Origin: Neurospora intermedia
Taxonomy: Eukaryota > Ascomycota > Sordariomycetes > Sordariales > Sordariaceae
Direction: 5' to 3'
Assembly: GCA_037102815.1 (NCBI GenBank)
Contig: BTPP01000001.1
Coordinates: 5,295,001-5,359,000, forward strand
DNA length: 64,000 nucleotides
Of the stretch, positions 44,457 to 55,124 are shown piece by piece. Made by a program: the position numbers and the translations under genes. Below the pieces are notes generated by a model, which saw only the letters and a program-made list of their open reading frames with translations, did not search any database and was not told where the DNA came from. The first letter of the stretch is position 1; each line of letters begins with the position of its first letter.

Positions 44457-46856
44457 ATGGTTACGGGGGTAGCGGTGCGCCGCGCCGTGCTGCTCCCCCA
44501 ATGCGGCGGTAGCGGCGCCGGGCTCGCGGCTTTGCTGCCGTTCCAACAATCGCCCACTATGACTTCGTCGATTCTGTCCGCGAAATTCTGCCGTCCGTTC
44601 TCGTCAGTCCAGCGGTCCTCGAAGACATCTTTCGCCATCGTTTCGCTTCCTTTCTCATCCTCCCATTTCGGATCACGACCATGCGTACAATCCCAACGTT
44701 GGACTTCCCCCTTCGGCCTTCTCCGCCAGCTATCGACCTCACAAACTCGTCTACGGGAGCCGTCGGCCAAGGAAGCTGCGACAGAGACACCAGAGGAGGC
44801 AGCAAAGGACGTTGAAAAGGGCAAGGAATATACATCTGAAGAACACCTCAAGGTACACGGTTTTACGAAAAGCGAGAGGGCGCATAAGGCTGCCCATATC
44901 AACATGAGCGCTCGTCTTTCCAAGGATGGCAAATCCCAATCAGGCACCAAGCCCGGCTTCGCCGAGGTCTGGCGTCTGATCAAGATTGCGCGCCCCGAGG
45001 TCAAGGCGATGAGTGTCGCATTCGTCCTGCTTCTCATCTCGTCCGCGGTTACCATGTCTATCCCCTTCTCGATCGGCAGGATTCTGGATCTTTCCACCCA
45101 GGGTCCCGCCGACGAGGTTCGGCTCTTCGGTCTTACCCTCTATCAGTTCTTCGGTGGCCTCGCTGGTCTTCTTACTCTTGGTGCGACGGCCAACTTTGGC
45201 AGAATCATCATTCTTCGTATCGTCGGCGAGCGCGTCGTGGCTCGGCTGCGCACGAATCTCTACCGCCGCACCTACGTCCAGGATGCCGAGTTCTTTGATG
45301 CCAACAGGGTCGGTGATCTGATCTCGCGACTGAACTCCGATACTGTTGTCGTGGGCAAGAGCATTACTCAGAACGTGTCTGATGGTCTTCGTTCCATGGT
45401 CAGCGGAGCGGCGGGTTTCGCGGCCATGTTCTGGCTCAGCCCCAAGCTGACATCCATCATCCTCATCATGGTTCCCCCTATCGGTCTTGGAGCGGTTCTT
45501 TATGGTCGCAACATTCGCAACTTGAGCAGGCAGATCCAAAAGAACGTCGGCTCACTGATGAAGATTGCCGAGGAACGGTTGGGTAACATCAAGACCAGCC
45601 AGGCCTTTGCCGCTGAAGTGCAAGAGGTGGGTCGCTACAACAAGCAGGTCAGAAAGATTTTCGCCCTGGGCAGGAAGGAGGCCATTGTTTCGGGTATCTT
45701 TTTCAGCAGTACGTCGTATACAGGAAATCTGGCGATCTTGGCTCTCTTGGTTGTCGGCGGAAACCTTGTGCGCTCAGGGGCCATGTCCCTCGGCGATTTG
45801 ACCTCGTTTATGATGTATACTGTCTTTGCTGGTTCGAGTCTCTTCGGTGTTAGCGGCTTCTACTCGGAACTAATGAAGGGTGTCGGCGCAGCGAGTCGTT
45901 TGTTCGAGCTCGAGGATCGCAAGCCGGCCATCCCCCAGACCGTTGGTGTGAAGGTTGAATCTGCGCAGGGCCCCATCAAGTTCTCGAATGTAACGTTCGC
46001 CTACCCTACCAGACCTGCAGTTACGATATTCAATGGCCTCGACTTTGAGATCCCCTCGGGCACAAACGTGTGCATTGTAGGCCCTTCAGGCGGAGGTAAA
46101 AGCACCGTGGCCTCCTTGCTCTTGCGCTTCTATAACCCCACATCCGGTAGCATCACCATCAACGGCATCGACATTTCCAAGATGAACGCCAAGTCTCTCC
46201 GCCGCCGCATCGGCATGGTCTCACAGGAGCCAGTTCTCTTTTCAGGTACTATTGCCGAAAACATTGCTTACGGCCGTCCCCGAGCTCCGCGCACCGAGAT
46301 CATTGCGGCTGCCCAGAAGGCCAACTGCGGTTTCATCAGCGACTTCCCCGAAGGCCTCGAGACCCAGGTCGGCGCCCGTGGCGCCCAGCTCTCCGGTGGC
46401 CAGAAGCAGCGCATCGCCATTGCTCGCGCCCTCCTCAAGGACCCCGATATTCTCATCTTGGATGAGGCTACCTCCGCCTTGGACGCCGAATCCGAAACCC
46501 TGGTCAATTCTGCCCTTGCGGAACTCCTCAAGGGCCGCAGCACCACCATTTCGATTGCTCACAGACTGTCCACCATCAAGCGATCTGACAAGATCATTGT
46601 GCTCTCGAGCGAGGGTACCGTGGCTGAGATTGGCAGCTACACAGAGCTGAGCGCCAACAAGGACAGCCACTTCAGTAAGCTGATGGAGTGGCAGATGAGC
46701 GGTGGTGATGTCTCCCCGGATCACCGTCCCCCTTCTGGAGATCCTCATATCAGTGAGGTTGAGGAGATTGAGGAGGAATTTGCGGAGGCGGAGAATGATA
46801 TTGATGACGCGGCGGAGAAGGATGTGAAGTCGCGCAAGGAGCCAGTGAGGGAGTAA
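44457..46856 (+). CDS. MDL1: Mitochondrial half-size ABC exporter, Mdl1/ABCB10 type
   Basis: Single exon, 799 residues. The first ~110 residues are Arg/Ser-rich and poor in acids, a mitochondrial presequence; a second Met at residue 35 is an alternative start. The membrane domain follows from about residue 170 (RPEVKAMSVAFVLLLISSAVTMSIPFSIG, LGATANFGRIIILRIVGERVVARLR, MVSGAAGFAAMFWLSPKLTSIILIMVPPIGL and others, six helices). The nucleotide-binding domain has Walker A at residues 542-550 (GPSGGGKST), a Q-loop (GMVSQEPVLFSG), signature LSGGQ at 645-649, Walker B with Asp669-Glu670 and the switch His in IAHRLSTI. This matches the Mdl1/Mdl2 group of inner-membrane exporters; yeast Mdl1 exports peptides from m-AAA protease digestion. 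It lacks the Atm1-specific features I would expect for Fe-S export. The acidic C-terminal tail (EVEEIEEEFAEAENDIDDAAEKD) is an extra of ~50 residues. Confidence 0.93.
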   Translation: MVTGVAVRRAVLLPQCGGSGAGLAALLPFQQSPTMTSSILSAKFCRPFSSVQRSSKTSFAIVSLPFSSSHFGSRPCVQSQRWTSPFGLLRQLSTSQTRLREPSAKEAATETPEEAAKDVEKGKEYTSEEHLKVHGFTKSERAHKAAHINMSARLSKDGKSQSGTKPGFAEVWRLIKIARPEVKAMSVAFVLLLISSAVTMSIPFSIGRILDLSTQGPADEVRLFGLTLYQFFGGLAGLLTLGATANFGRIIILRIVGERVVARLRTNLYRRTYVQDAEFFDANRVGDLISRLNSDTVVVGKSITQNVSDGLRSMVSGAAGFAAMFWLSPKLTSIILIMVPPIGLGAVLYGRNIRNLSRQIQKNVGSLMKIAEERLGNIKTSQAFAAEVQEVGRYNKQVRKIFALGRKEAIVSGIFFSSTSYTGNLAILALLVVGGNLVRSGAMSLGDLTSFMMYTVFAGSSLFGVSGFYSELMKGVGAASRLFELEDRKPAIPQTVGVKVESAQGPIKFSNVTFAYPTRPAVTIFNGLDFEIPSGTNVCIVGPSGGGKSTVASLLLRFYNPTSGSITINGIDISKMNAKSLRRRIGMVSQEPVLFSGTIAENIAYGRPRAPRTEIIAAAQKANCGFISDFPEGLETQVGARGAQLSGGQKQRIAIARALLKDPDILILDEATSALDAESETLVNSALAELLKGRSTTISIAHRLSTIKRSDKIIVLSSEGTVAEIGSYTELSANKDSHFSKLMEWQMSGGDVSPDHRPPSGDPHISEVEEIEEEFAEAENDIDDAAEKDVKSRKEPVRE

Positions 46857-48037
46857 ATGTGATGGCGGAATGATTTTTCCAGCAATCCGTCACACTCCTA
46901 CACCCCAGTCTACAGCAGATGGTAATGAGTTTGAGGCATTGTCAGCCACTTACTCACGTGGGACGAGCTCCCCGGTCGGGCCGCTGACACAGAGAGATAT
47001 CTTATCCCTCACAGGCCCAACCCAGGCATGAATCTCCCGCAACTTCTACCATATACCCGCCGAGCAAGTGGCCGAAAGTCAGGTCCATGCTTCACGCGAT
47101 GCTCGCCTCGAAGGAGGAGGGCATCGTCATCTTTTTTACTGTGTACATGTCACGTATTTTACTTGCTATGTTTGTTATTATTATCTTCAGATCTCCTTTC
47201 TGGGGCACTCTCTTTCTCCACTCTAGACCCGATCATGGATGGCTGGTTAGGATAGCTATATGTATGATGTATGATAGATCGGATGCTGGAGAGCGAAGGA
47301 GAACGGCACTGCTGGGGAGGTCAGGGGAGAGCCGATTTGGAGTACTAGAAGGAATAGATAAAAACAAGTAAGGAACATCTGGCAATTATATCGTCTGGTC
47401 TATGACAGAATTATTGAGACCTTTGCTTCAGTGGGCGATCGACCGACTGGTCAAAGAAACCAGTCCGATACCGCTCATTGTAGTCGATAAAGGCCGTTTA
47501 AAAATCATGATGGGAATTACAATGATACGAAAATACATCGGCTAGAGTCACTTTGGGATATGTCTATCCATAAATTACCTGAATATAAGGTTCAAAGGTG
47601 TCATGAAGACGTTTAAATATATAGTCAAGTGTAACAAGGTATAATCGAAACTGAAGTGTCAACAATTTTGTCAGGGACAAGCTACTGTTTATACATTCAA
47701 ATAAATGCTCCACGGGTTGTCGAGCATGAATGAATGTAGCAGTCGGTGGGACTAAAACACAACATACTGTACCATATCAAATAACACAAGGCGAATATAG
47801 AGGCTCTTCCAAATTCCTGCTATTCAATCGTTCTTTTGATCACCATTGCCGGATCCTCCAAATGTCATATGCCAATTTCCGCAGTTTCCGTAGAAAGGTT
47901 CAGCAGAAGTGTTTGTATGGGACACTAACTATAGACTCTAATTGACAAACCCTAGTGTAGTGTAGAATCGGGTTGTCGTCTCCTTTTCACTAGCGTAGCC
48001 CGAGTCCTCCGGAGCCTCCCATGTCGTCAGCATCATC

Positions 48038-48096
48038 GTGGTGGTGGTGGTGGTGGTGGTGGTGGTGGTGGTGGTGGTGGTGGTGGTGGTGGTGGT
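48038..48096. repeat. GGT/ACC microsatellite (~20 copies)
   Basis: Fifty-nine uninterrupted nucleotides of (GTG)n on the plus strand. Translated frames over it give poly-Val, poly-His or poly-Thr and are not genes. Confidence 0.95.
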
Positions 48097-49194
48097 AATG
48101 GTGGCGAGTGCGACCAATGTTTTGAACGACCCACCAGGAGAATCGCCGCACTGCAGCATCCAGGTCCAAACAGTCCCGCCGAGGCAAAAACATCCCCACT
48201 CACCTCAAGGTTGTCACTGCGATACAACGCTGCGAGCCAAGGAGTTGCTTTACTGCATCTTGTCGTCAAGTGTCGATATAAATGTACTTTGTTTGAATTT
48301 CGAATGTTGCGGAGGGAGCCCTGTATCTCGTCAGGAACGAGAAGCCCCTTGGAGAACTGCCGGTCATGTTGTTACCATCCTCTTGTTCGTTTTCGTACAC
48401 TAAAATGATTATGGTGTGGGGAATGATCGATGAAGGGCCCCCGGTTGAGTTCTGGAATATTGATGGTTGTTAGTGAGATGCGGTGACTGTGTTTCATGTG
48501 AAGCCCGGCCGGGGCCTGCGCTTCTCTGCTCGCTTTCCTTACTCGATCTACATAGATACCTGCCTTGCTCATTACTTGGAGGTACTGTATTCTTTCTACA
48601 CGGAACTTGGACTAATTTGCTCCATGGAAATAGTGTGAGGCAGATTTTACAAGGTGATCCCCCTCTTGAATGGTCATTACACTACATACCTAGGTATTCA
48701 GTTGTCGTTGTACTGGATGATAATCTTGCCTCTATATTGTACTTGACACGGGAGAACAGAAACAACCAAGAGCCTGGCCGACAACAGACCCCACCCCCGC
48801 AATGCCCGACTCAGCTCCGGACAAGGGGTCCGACAGGGAACAAGAGAACAGCAACTCTTCTTTTTTCTTGGCTCTTGGCTTCCAAGACATCGAGTTTTGT
48901 TTTTATCTCAAACCCATTTTCTCTCACACAGCCTCGCCTCAGTTCAGTCAATCTTTGTTGATACTTCCCTCGCTTGACTTCAGCGGCACTCGTACCCTGC
49001 AGCGACCTCGGATACACCCATTGGCGCGGCCAATTCCACTCTTCGGGCCGCTAAATTTAAGGTTTCGAGAACGATCCTGTGCTGCGACCCTTCCATTGGA
49101 ACACTGCAACCTGGACAAAGCATCATTGGCTCCCCTTTGCAGAGCGCCGACTTCGCAACGACCAGGGACAACGGAACATTCGTTCTGCGCTGGC

Positions 49195-49201
49195 TGAGTC
49201 A
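49195..49201. promoter_or_regulatory. Gcn4/CPC1-type site TGAGTCA
   Basis: A perfect TGAGTCA (TGACTCA on the other strand), the palindromic bZIP site of yeast Gcn4 and Neurospora CPC1, lies 147 bp before the aspartokinase start codon. In fungi aspartokinase is a known target of general amino-acid control, so the position makes sense. Whether it is in the promoter or transcribed leader is not visible. Confidence 0.6.
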
Positions 49202-49347
49202 CTTGAGCACCACCACAGTGGGCAGGACGTCTCAAGACCAAACACACTCTCTCTGTCTCTTTAAACATCGGAAATAATCCTCGCTCACTCACTCACTCAT
49301 CCCTGAGATACCCCATACCCTTTTCATACATTACCTAAAAACAAAGA

Positions 49348-51191
49348 ATGGCCGGGTCCCAACTACTACAGAACGACAGCCCCAATGGCTGGATCGTGCA
49401 GAAATTCGGTGGCACAAGCGTGGGCAAGTTCCCCGACAGAATCGCAGAGGATATCATCAGGTATGGACAATGGGGGAAAATCTGGGTGTGGTGTCACACC
49501 GCTCATGAATGCTTGCTTAACAAGGGCCCTGTGACTGACCTCACTTTGAAAACAGAGCGTATGTGAAGGACCATAGGCTAGTAGTCGTCTGCTCAGCAAG
49601 GAGTACGGGCAAGAAGGTTACTGGAACCACCAGTCGGTGAGTAGTGCATCTCATTATGAACCCTCACTCATCACTCAACTCAACCCCTTCCATCCGTGAC
49701 CAACACCAGCAGCTAACTCAGCTACACAGGCTACTGGAGGTATTCAAGAATCTCAAAGCCATTGCCGCATATGCCAGTGACGAGCATAAACAAGATGCCC
49801 TCCTCAAGGACGCCAAGCGAGTTATGCAGGACATCTGCAGCGACCACACCGCCGCGGCCGACAAGTTCATCCAGGACGCCGAGCTTGCAGCCATCGTGAA
49901 GGAGGAGACGGTAAAAGAGTGCCAGCTACTGATCGAATACTTGGAAGCCGCCAAGCGGTTCCACCTCGAAGTCAACTCCCGGGCAAAGGACCGAGTCATC
50001 AGCTTTGGCGAGAAGCTCAGCTGTCGCTTCATGGCCTGCATGCTCAAAGACCGGGGAGTCGATGCCGAGTACGTCGACCTGGCCGACGTCTTGCACCTTG
50101 ACGCCAGCATCGAGCGGCTCGATGCCACCTTCTACCGCGAAGCGGCCGAGGTCATCGCCAAGAAGATCCTCGCCTGTGAAAACCGCGTACCAGTTGTCAC
50201 CGGCTTCTTCGGCAACGTGCCGGGCGGCCTGCTCGACGGCGACGTCGGCCGCGGCTACACGGACCTATGTGCGTCTCTCGCGGCCGTTGGCCTGAAAGCC
50301 GACGAGCTGCAGATCTGGAAGGAAGTCGACGGCATCTTCACGGCGGACCCGTCCAAGGTGCCGACGGCGCGCCTGGTGCCCTCCATCACGCCCTCTGAGG
50401 CTGCCGAGCTGACCTTCTACGGCTCCGAAGTCATCCACCACCTGACCATGGACCAGGTCATCAAAGCCACTCCGCCCATCCCCATTCGCATCAAGAACGT
50501 CAAGAACCCGCGCGGCGAAGGAACCATCGTCAAGCCCGACCCCTTGCTGGCCCCCGACCAGACGCTCCAGCGACACCAGCAGAACGGCACTTGCAACGGC
50601 ACCAAGACCAACGGCACCGGCCACAAGAGCAACAAACCCAAGCGCCCCACGGCCGTGACCATCAAGGACAAGATCTCCATCATCAACATCCACTCCAACA
50701 AGCGGTCGATCGCGCACACCTTCCTGGCAAGGTTATTCGCCATCCTCAACAAGCACCGCGTGTCGGTTGACCTCATCTCCACCAGCGAGGTGCACGTCTC
50801 CGTGGCCGTGCACATGGGCAACGCCGAGATGACCAACTTTGACGCGGCCGTCAAGGACCTGGGCGACTGCGGCGATGTGAGCGTCCTCCATGGTCTGGCC
50901 ATCCTCAGTCTGGTGGGCGCCGAGATGAAGAATATGATTGGTATTTCGGGAAAGATGTTTTCGACGTTGGGTGATCACAGAATCAATATTGAGATGATTT
51001 CTCAGGGTAAGTTTTGGTTTTTGATTCTGTTTGTGTGTTTGCGTGTGTGTGAGAGAGAGTATGGATGGATGGCTAACAATTGTGGGTCAATAGGTGCCAG
51101 CGAGATCAACATCTCGTGTGTTATCGACGCTAGAGACGCCGAGCGGGCTATGAATATCTTGCACACCAACTTGTTCACCTTCCTGGAGTAA
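49348..51191 (+). CDS. HOM3: Aspartokinase
   Basis: Four exons, 49348-49460, 49556-49636, 49730-51006 and 51094-51191; 522 residues. It phosphorylates aspartate, the first step of threonine, methionine and isoleucine synthesis, in the cytosol. The N terminus has the catalytic KFGGTSVGK at residues 19-27, followed by VVVCSARSTGKKVTGTTSRLLE; further on are GFFGNVPGGLLDGDVGRGYTDLCASLAA, the substrate loop WKEVDGIFTADPSKV and the ELTFYGSEVIH motif. Two ACT domains follow (ISIINIHSNKRSIAHTFLARLF and LVGAEMKNMIGISGKMFSTLGDHRINIEMISQG), the second divided by the last intron, and the C terminus AERAMNILHTNLFTFLE. ACT domains in the fungal enzyme mediate threonine feedback. Between kinase and ACT parts lies a polar, Asn/Thr/Gly-rich insert of ~35 residues. 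A TGAGTCA site is 147 bp upstream. Confidence 0.97.
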
Positions 51192-51961
51192 AGGGGCAGT
51201 CTACTGCTGAGGGTTGTAACAGAGTGGACTTTGTGTGTCGGTTTAGACGTCTCTGTCCTTAATCTTGCGGTGAGTTAGACGCGAGAGAGCTAGATGGTCC
51301 GAGAGAAAGAGAAGAGAAGACGGGGTTAAACCTACGGGGGAAGAGTGAGGAAAGAAGAAGAAGAAGTTGAATAGACGAGCGGTTGTCGGATGGAACCTGT
51401 ATACCATCTGGGCAACATCTAGCGAAGATTTCCCTTTTTTTTTATTTTTTATTTACATGGCATTTATATAGAGCATGGCAGGGAGGTTAACGAAAAGGGT
51501 TAATACAGCGCCATAGACAAAAATTACACAGGATGATCATCCATCGAACTTGAGACGTATCGGAGCCTTGTCTTGAAAAGTAGATTTGACCAAGCGTGAA
51601 CCTGCTATACTTTTGTCTTTTCCAAGCATGGCCATTACACACAATGCAAACAGTATCACAACATCAGGCCATAACAGACCGATTTAAAATAAAGGGGTTA
51701 TGGTCCTCATACCTCGGTCCTCCTACCCCCGAAGGTTGATATTTGTATAGTTGTCATACAAGCAGGTTTTCGGAATCCTATCTTGACGCTTTCTCCCCAT
51801 TTTCATTACATTACTGCTTTCTTAAATTCCGTCTTTCTTAAGCTCACTCACCCCTTTCGCTGTACCGTGTAGTGGTCGTGGTTACCCGTCCGCCCATCAA
51901 CTCGATCGTCTCACACATAACATCTTGAAGTTCGTCCCATTTATGTCTCTCCCCGCTCTGT
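51192..51961. other. Convergent intergenic, HOM3 and TLG2 3' ends
   Basis: 770 bp between stop codons of two convergent genes; a T-rich tract lies near 51432-51453. No gene seen. Confidence 0.6.
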
Positions 51962-53188
51962 TCAACCTCCATGTTTCTTCGGCTTGATGACCAGCAAAAT
52001 AATCATACCCGCTATCAAAATCAACAACAGCAGTATTATCTTCCTCTTGGTCGTCTTCTTCTGGTACCCGGACGCAACCGTCAACTCCTTGGCCGCCTCC
52101 TTCACGTCCGTCGCCATCCGCTCCACGTTGTAATCGATCCGGTCCAGCATCGTACCCTGGTCAATGACCATGGTCTGCAGATCCCTGAACAGATCGGACA
52201 GGTCGATGATGCCCTGAGCAATTTCGTCAATCTCGCGCTCGCGCTGTGAGATCGCCTGGTCGTTGCTGTGAAGCAGCTTCTGGTGCGTTGACGCTTGTAG
52301 AGTCGACTGAGAGAAGACCCGGTCGGCGTCGGATTCGAGAATGGAGGCGCTGTTGGAGCTGTTGCCGGGCGGGAGGCCGCTTGGGCCCAGGAAAGAAGAC
52401 GTGGTTGAGACTCGGTCGAGGGTTGGACTGGCAAGGCCGCTCATGCCTCTTAGCTCTGAATAGGGAGTGTGATGTCAGCATGATTGTTTAGAGTTGGAGT
52501 CGAGTAGTAAGGTAGGGGGGGCTCACTCTTTAGATATGCGCTCTGCTTTTTTCGAAAGTTGGCGCTGGCCTCCTGGACTCTTGTGGCCAGGTTGATTTGT
52601 ATGTTCTTGGCCATGACCTCGTCGGCGCGACTCATCTGGCCATTGTGTTTGCCCTCGCGCACCATCTGCTCAATGCGCTGGATGACGCGGTGGCAGTCGT
52701 GGAACCCCTTGGTGATAGACTGCGTGAGCTGCTCTATCTCACGTTCCTGGTCCCTCTTAGCCTCGTCGTCGTCAAACCCCGGCAATACGTGCTTCTGATG
52801 CAGCCGCTCCAGCTTCTGGCTCTTGCGGGCGATGTCGGCCAGCAGCTCCGCCACTTCGTCCGACGAATCCGCCCACCGAGGCGGAAGCAGATCCATCTCG
52901 ATCACCGCATCGCCGTCGTCGACATCGTAGGCCCCCGCGGATAAGAGGCCGCGCCGGTCATCGTCGGCAGAGAAGAGGACCCCCGTGCTGCTGCCAGCGC
53001 CGCCGGAAGTCCCGCCGAAGCGGTCGCCTGGGTTCTGAGGGGCATATCGGTTGCGCTGGGTCGGGTGGTGGGCGTAGGACTGCCGGTACGAGATATAGCT
53101 GTGATAGTCACATGGATGTTAACGAACGAACCTCATCGTTGGGGGTTTAAGAGAGTTCCCCGTACAGATTAGTGCGGTCGCGCCACAT
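51962..53188 (-). CDS. TLG2: t-SNARE Tlg2 / syntaxin-16
   Basis: Three exons, 53188-53166, 53098-52527 and 52455-51962; 362 residues. The start exon encodes only MWRDRTNL plus two bases; joined to YISYRQSYAHH it gives the N terminus typical of Tlg2/syntaxin-16 (the short peptide that binds the Sec1/Munc18 protein Vps45). Residues 75-200 form the Habc bundle (WADSSDEVAELLADIARKSQKLERLHQKHVLPGFDDD...). The Qa-SNARE motif spans about 260-325, with the central layer Gln298 in MVIDQGTMLDRIDYNVERM. A C-terminal anchor (IILLLLILIAGMIILLVI) ends eight residues before the stop. Tlg2 mediates fusion of endosome-derived vesicles with the trans-Golgi network. Divergent from calmodulin. Confidence 0.95.
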
Positions 53189-54105
53189 GGCGGACGCCGG
53201 AAGGGCGAAAGGCTCCCTTCACCTCGGTTGCACGCCGAAGGCTAGTCGTCGTCTCGGTCAGAGGTGGGATTCAATTGATGGTAGTTAGTGGTAATGGCGG
53301 TCCAGAGGCGGATTGGAATTGGTATGGCATCACATCGCATCGCATGGACACGGCTGTGTATGTGGTCGAGGTTGAGTTGCCAATGTCTCCGTCCCTGGTC
53401 GATCTTCCCGGGGGGGAAATGTTTCTAGGCCTCTCTCTTTCACTATGTAATAACAGCAACAGGGCCAGTAGCACTGGGCAGCTGCTACCACTGACAATGA
53501 CGCTGACGCGGCGGTTCAGAAACACAATGCTGGCCAGTTCCAAGGATGGGGGGCATGAATGACATGGGATGCATGTCACCTGTCAGGCACTTGGGGGCCG
53601 CCAATAAGGGGTAGCGTTTGTCAGTGTCTCAAAGAGTCGGTCAGCTGGCAGCCTGGGGGACGGGAGCTTTCAGCCTGTTAACAGTCTGGCCCGTCTGTCC
53701 TGGGCTGGGGCTGACGACCTACAGGCAGTGGTGATGCATCCCATGCAGAGGTTGCAGCACCTGCGAGACCTGACGCCGGGATGGGCTCCAGGGCCTCTTT
53801 TTAGTCTCATTTTAGCGAGTGTATTACAGTTAGGTAGGGAGGGACCCCGCCCCGCCTCCCTCCACTCCATGCTTCGCAATCGGCGGCCCCAGCTGCTCAT
53901 TTAAGGAACGTCGAACTAGGAGAACGGGGACTTGGACCTACCTGGTACGACTAGGTAGCCAACGGGTCTCGTTTCTACTGGGGGGACCTCCATATCTACC
54001 ACTTCTAAACCAGAACACCTTCGAAATCCTCCTTCGAACACATCCAACTATCTCACACGCTCGCTCTCCCCAGACCCTTTATCCACCCCTTAATACTATA
54101 TCAAG
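53189..54105. promoter_or_regulatory. Divergent promoter region, TLG2 and calmodulin
   Basis: 917 bp between outward-pointing start codons. The last 100 bp before calmodulin are C/T-rich with an AATACTATATCAAG leader immediately before the ATG. The ORF 53271-53579 has no recognisable feature. No gene seen. Confidence 0.55.
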
Positions 54106-55124
54106 ATGGTATGCTCATTCCCTATCTTGGCGCCTCCCGGTTGAAGCTGTTTGAGCGCAACAAGAACCCCGCGGGTTAGCTCGAAGGGCCGCGGCCGGGC
54201 TGCGAACATACGATGATGGCTGGAAAGGAGACGGGTGACTGACAAGGCTATCAACAACAGGCGGACTCCCTTACTGAAGAGCAGGTCTCTGAGTTCAAGG
54301 AGGCCTTCTCCCTCTTTGTAAGTTGTTTTTCTTGCGCCGAGCTGCCTTGTCGCCTATGCTCAATCCCCTGTGTCGCCGTTTGGCGCAAATCATGCGAGCC
54401 TGATGACTGACCCGACACAACGTGACACAGGACAAGGACGGTGATGGTTAGTCTTCCGAAACCCCATTCCCCCAGATATCCGAATCCATCCACCACCAAG
54501 TTAGTGGCAAGCGCATTGGATCATAGTAGTTGCGACGCGCCCAACACTTCTCACCGCCCGCCCCTGAATCGAGTTGCGATGTGAATACGAGCCGTACCGT
54601 AATGCACGCATACTGAACAGCAGCTAGGCCAAATCACCACCAAGGAGCTCGGTACCGTCATGCGCTCGCTGGGCCAGAACCCCTCCGAGTCTGAGCTTCA
54701 GGACATGATCAACGAGGTCGATGCCGACAACAACGGCACCATTGACTTCCCTGGTATGATATCAACATCACGGACTTTGGACTTGCCAGCTCGCCGCTGA
54801 CAATAGCCTACAGAGTTCCTTACCATGATGGCCAGAAAGATGAAGGATACCGACTCCGAGGAGGAGATCCGTGAGGCCTTCAAGGTGTTTGATCGCGACA
54901 ACAACGGCTTCATCTCCGCTGCTGAGCTCCGTCACGTCATGACCTCCATCGGCGAGAAGCTCACTGATGACGAGGTTGATGAGATGATCCGCGAGGCCGA
55001 CCAGGACGGTGATGGGCGTATCGACTGTACGTATTCAATTCATGCGACTCAGCCTGGGTATAGCTTACTAACACCTTTCTTCCAAACAGACAATGAGTTC
55101 GTCCAGCTCATGATGCAGAAGTAA
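54106..55124 (+). CDS. CMD1: Calmodulin
   Basis: Six exons, 54106-54108, 54261-54317, 54431-54446, 54628-54753, 54814-55026 and 55090-55124, giving exactly 149 residues, the universal calmodulin length. The first coding exon is the ATG alone and exon 3 is 16 nt, so most of the N-terminal half is invisible to a simple ORF search. All four EF-hand loops are intact: residues 21-32 (DKDGDGQITTKE), 57-68 ([12 protein letters not shown]), 94-105 ([12 protein letters not shown]) and 130-141 ([12 protein letters not shown]). The protein is the Ca2+ sensor for calcineurin and CaM kinases and is essential in fungi. Unlike budding-yeast Cmd1, loop 4 keeps its calcium ligands. The CAAATC acceptor of exon 4 (GCTAG) follows a CAG three bases upstream; only the chosen one keeps frame. 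Confidence 0.98.

Larger units (their letters stand above)
46857..49347. other. 2.5-kb intergenic, MDL1-like 3' side and aspartokinase promoter
   Basis: No gene is supported. It contains a TAGTG array (47953-47965), a GGT microsatellite (48038-48096), a 131-codon open frame at 48802-49197 in the probable leader or promoter of aspartokinase, and a Gcn4/CPC1-type site at 49195-49201. Confidence 0.55.

Noticed and set aside
47990-48403. His-, Thr-, Pro- and Val-rich open frames around 48.0-48.4 kb
   Set aside because: They are translations of the GGT microsatellite in different frames, without flanking coding signal.
52246-52944. Plus-strand frames over the TLG2 gene
   Set aside because: They are antisense shadows of the helical SNARE coding sequence and lack any feature of their own.
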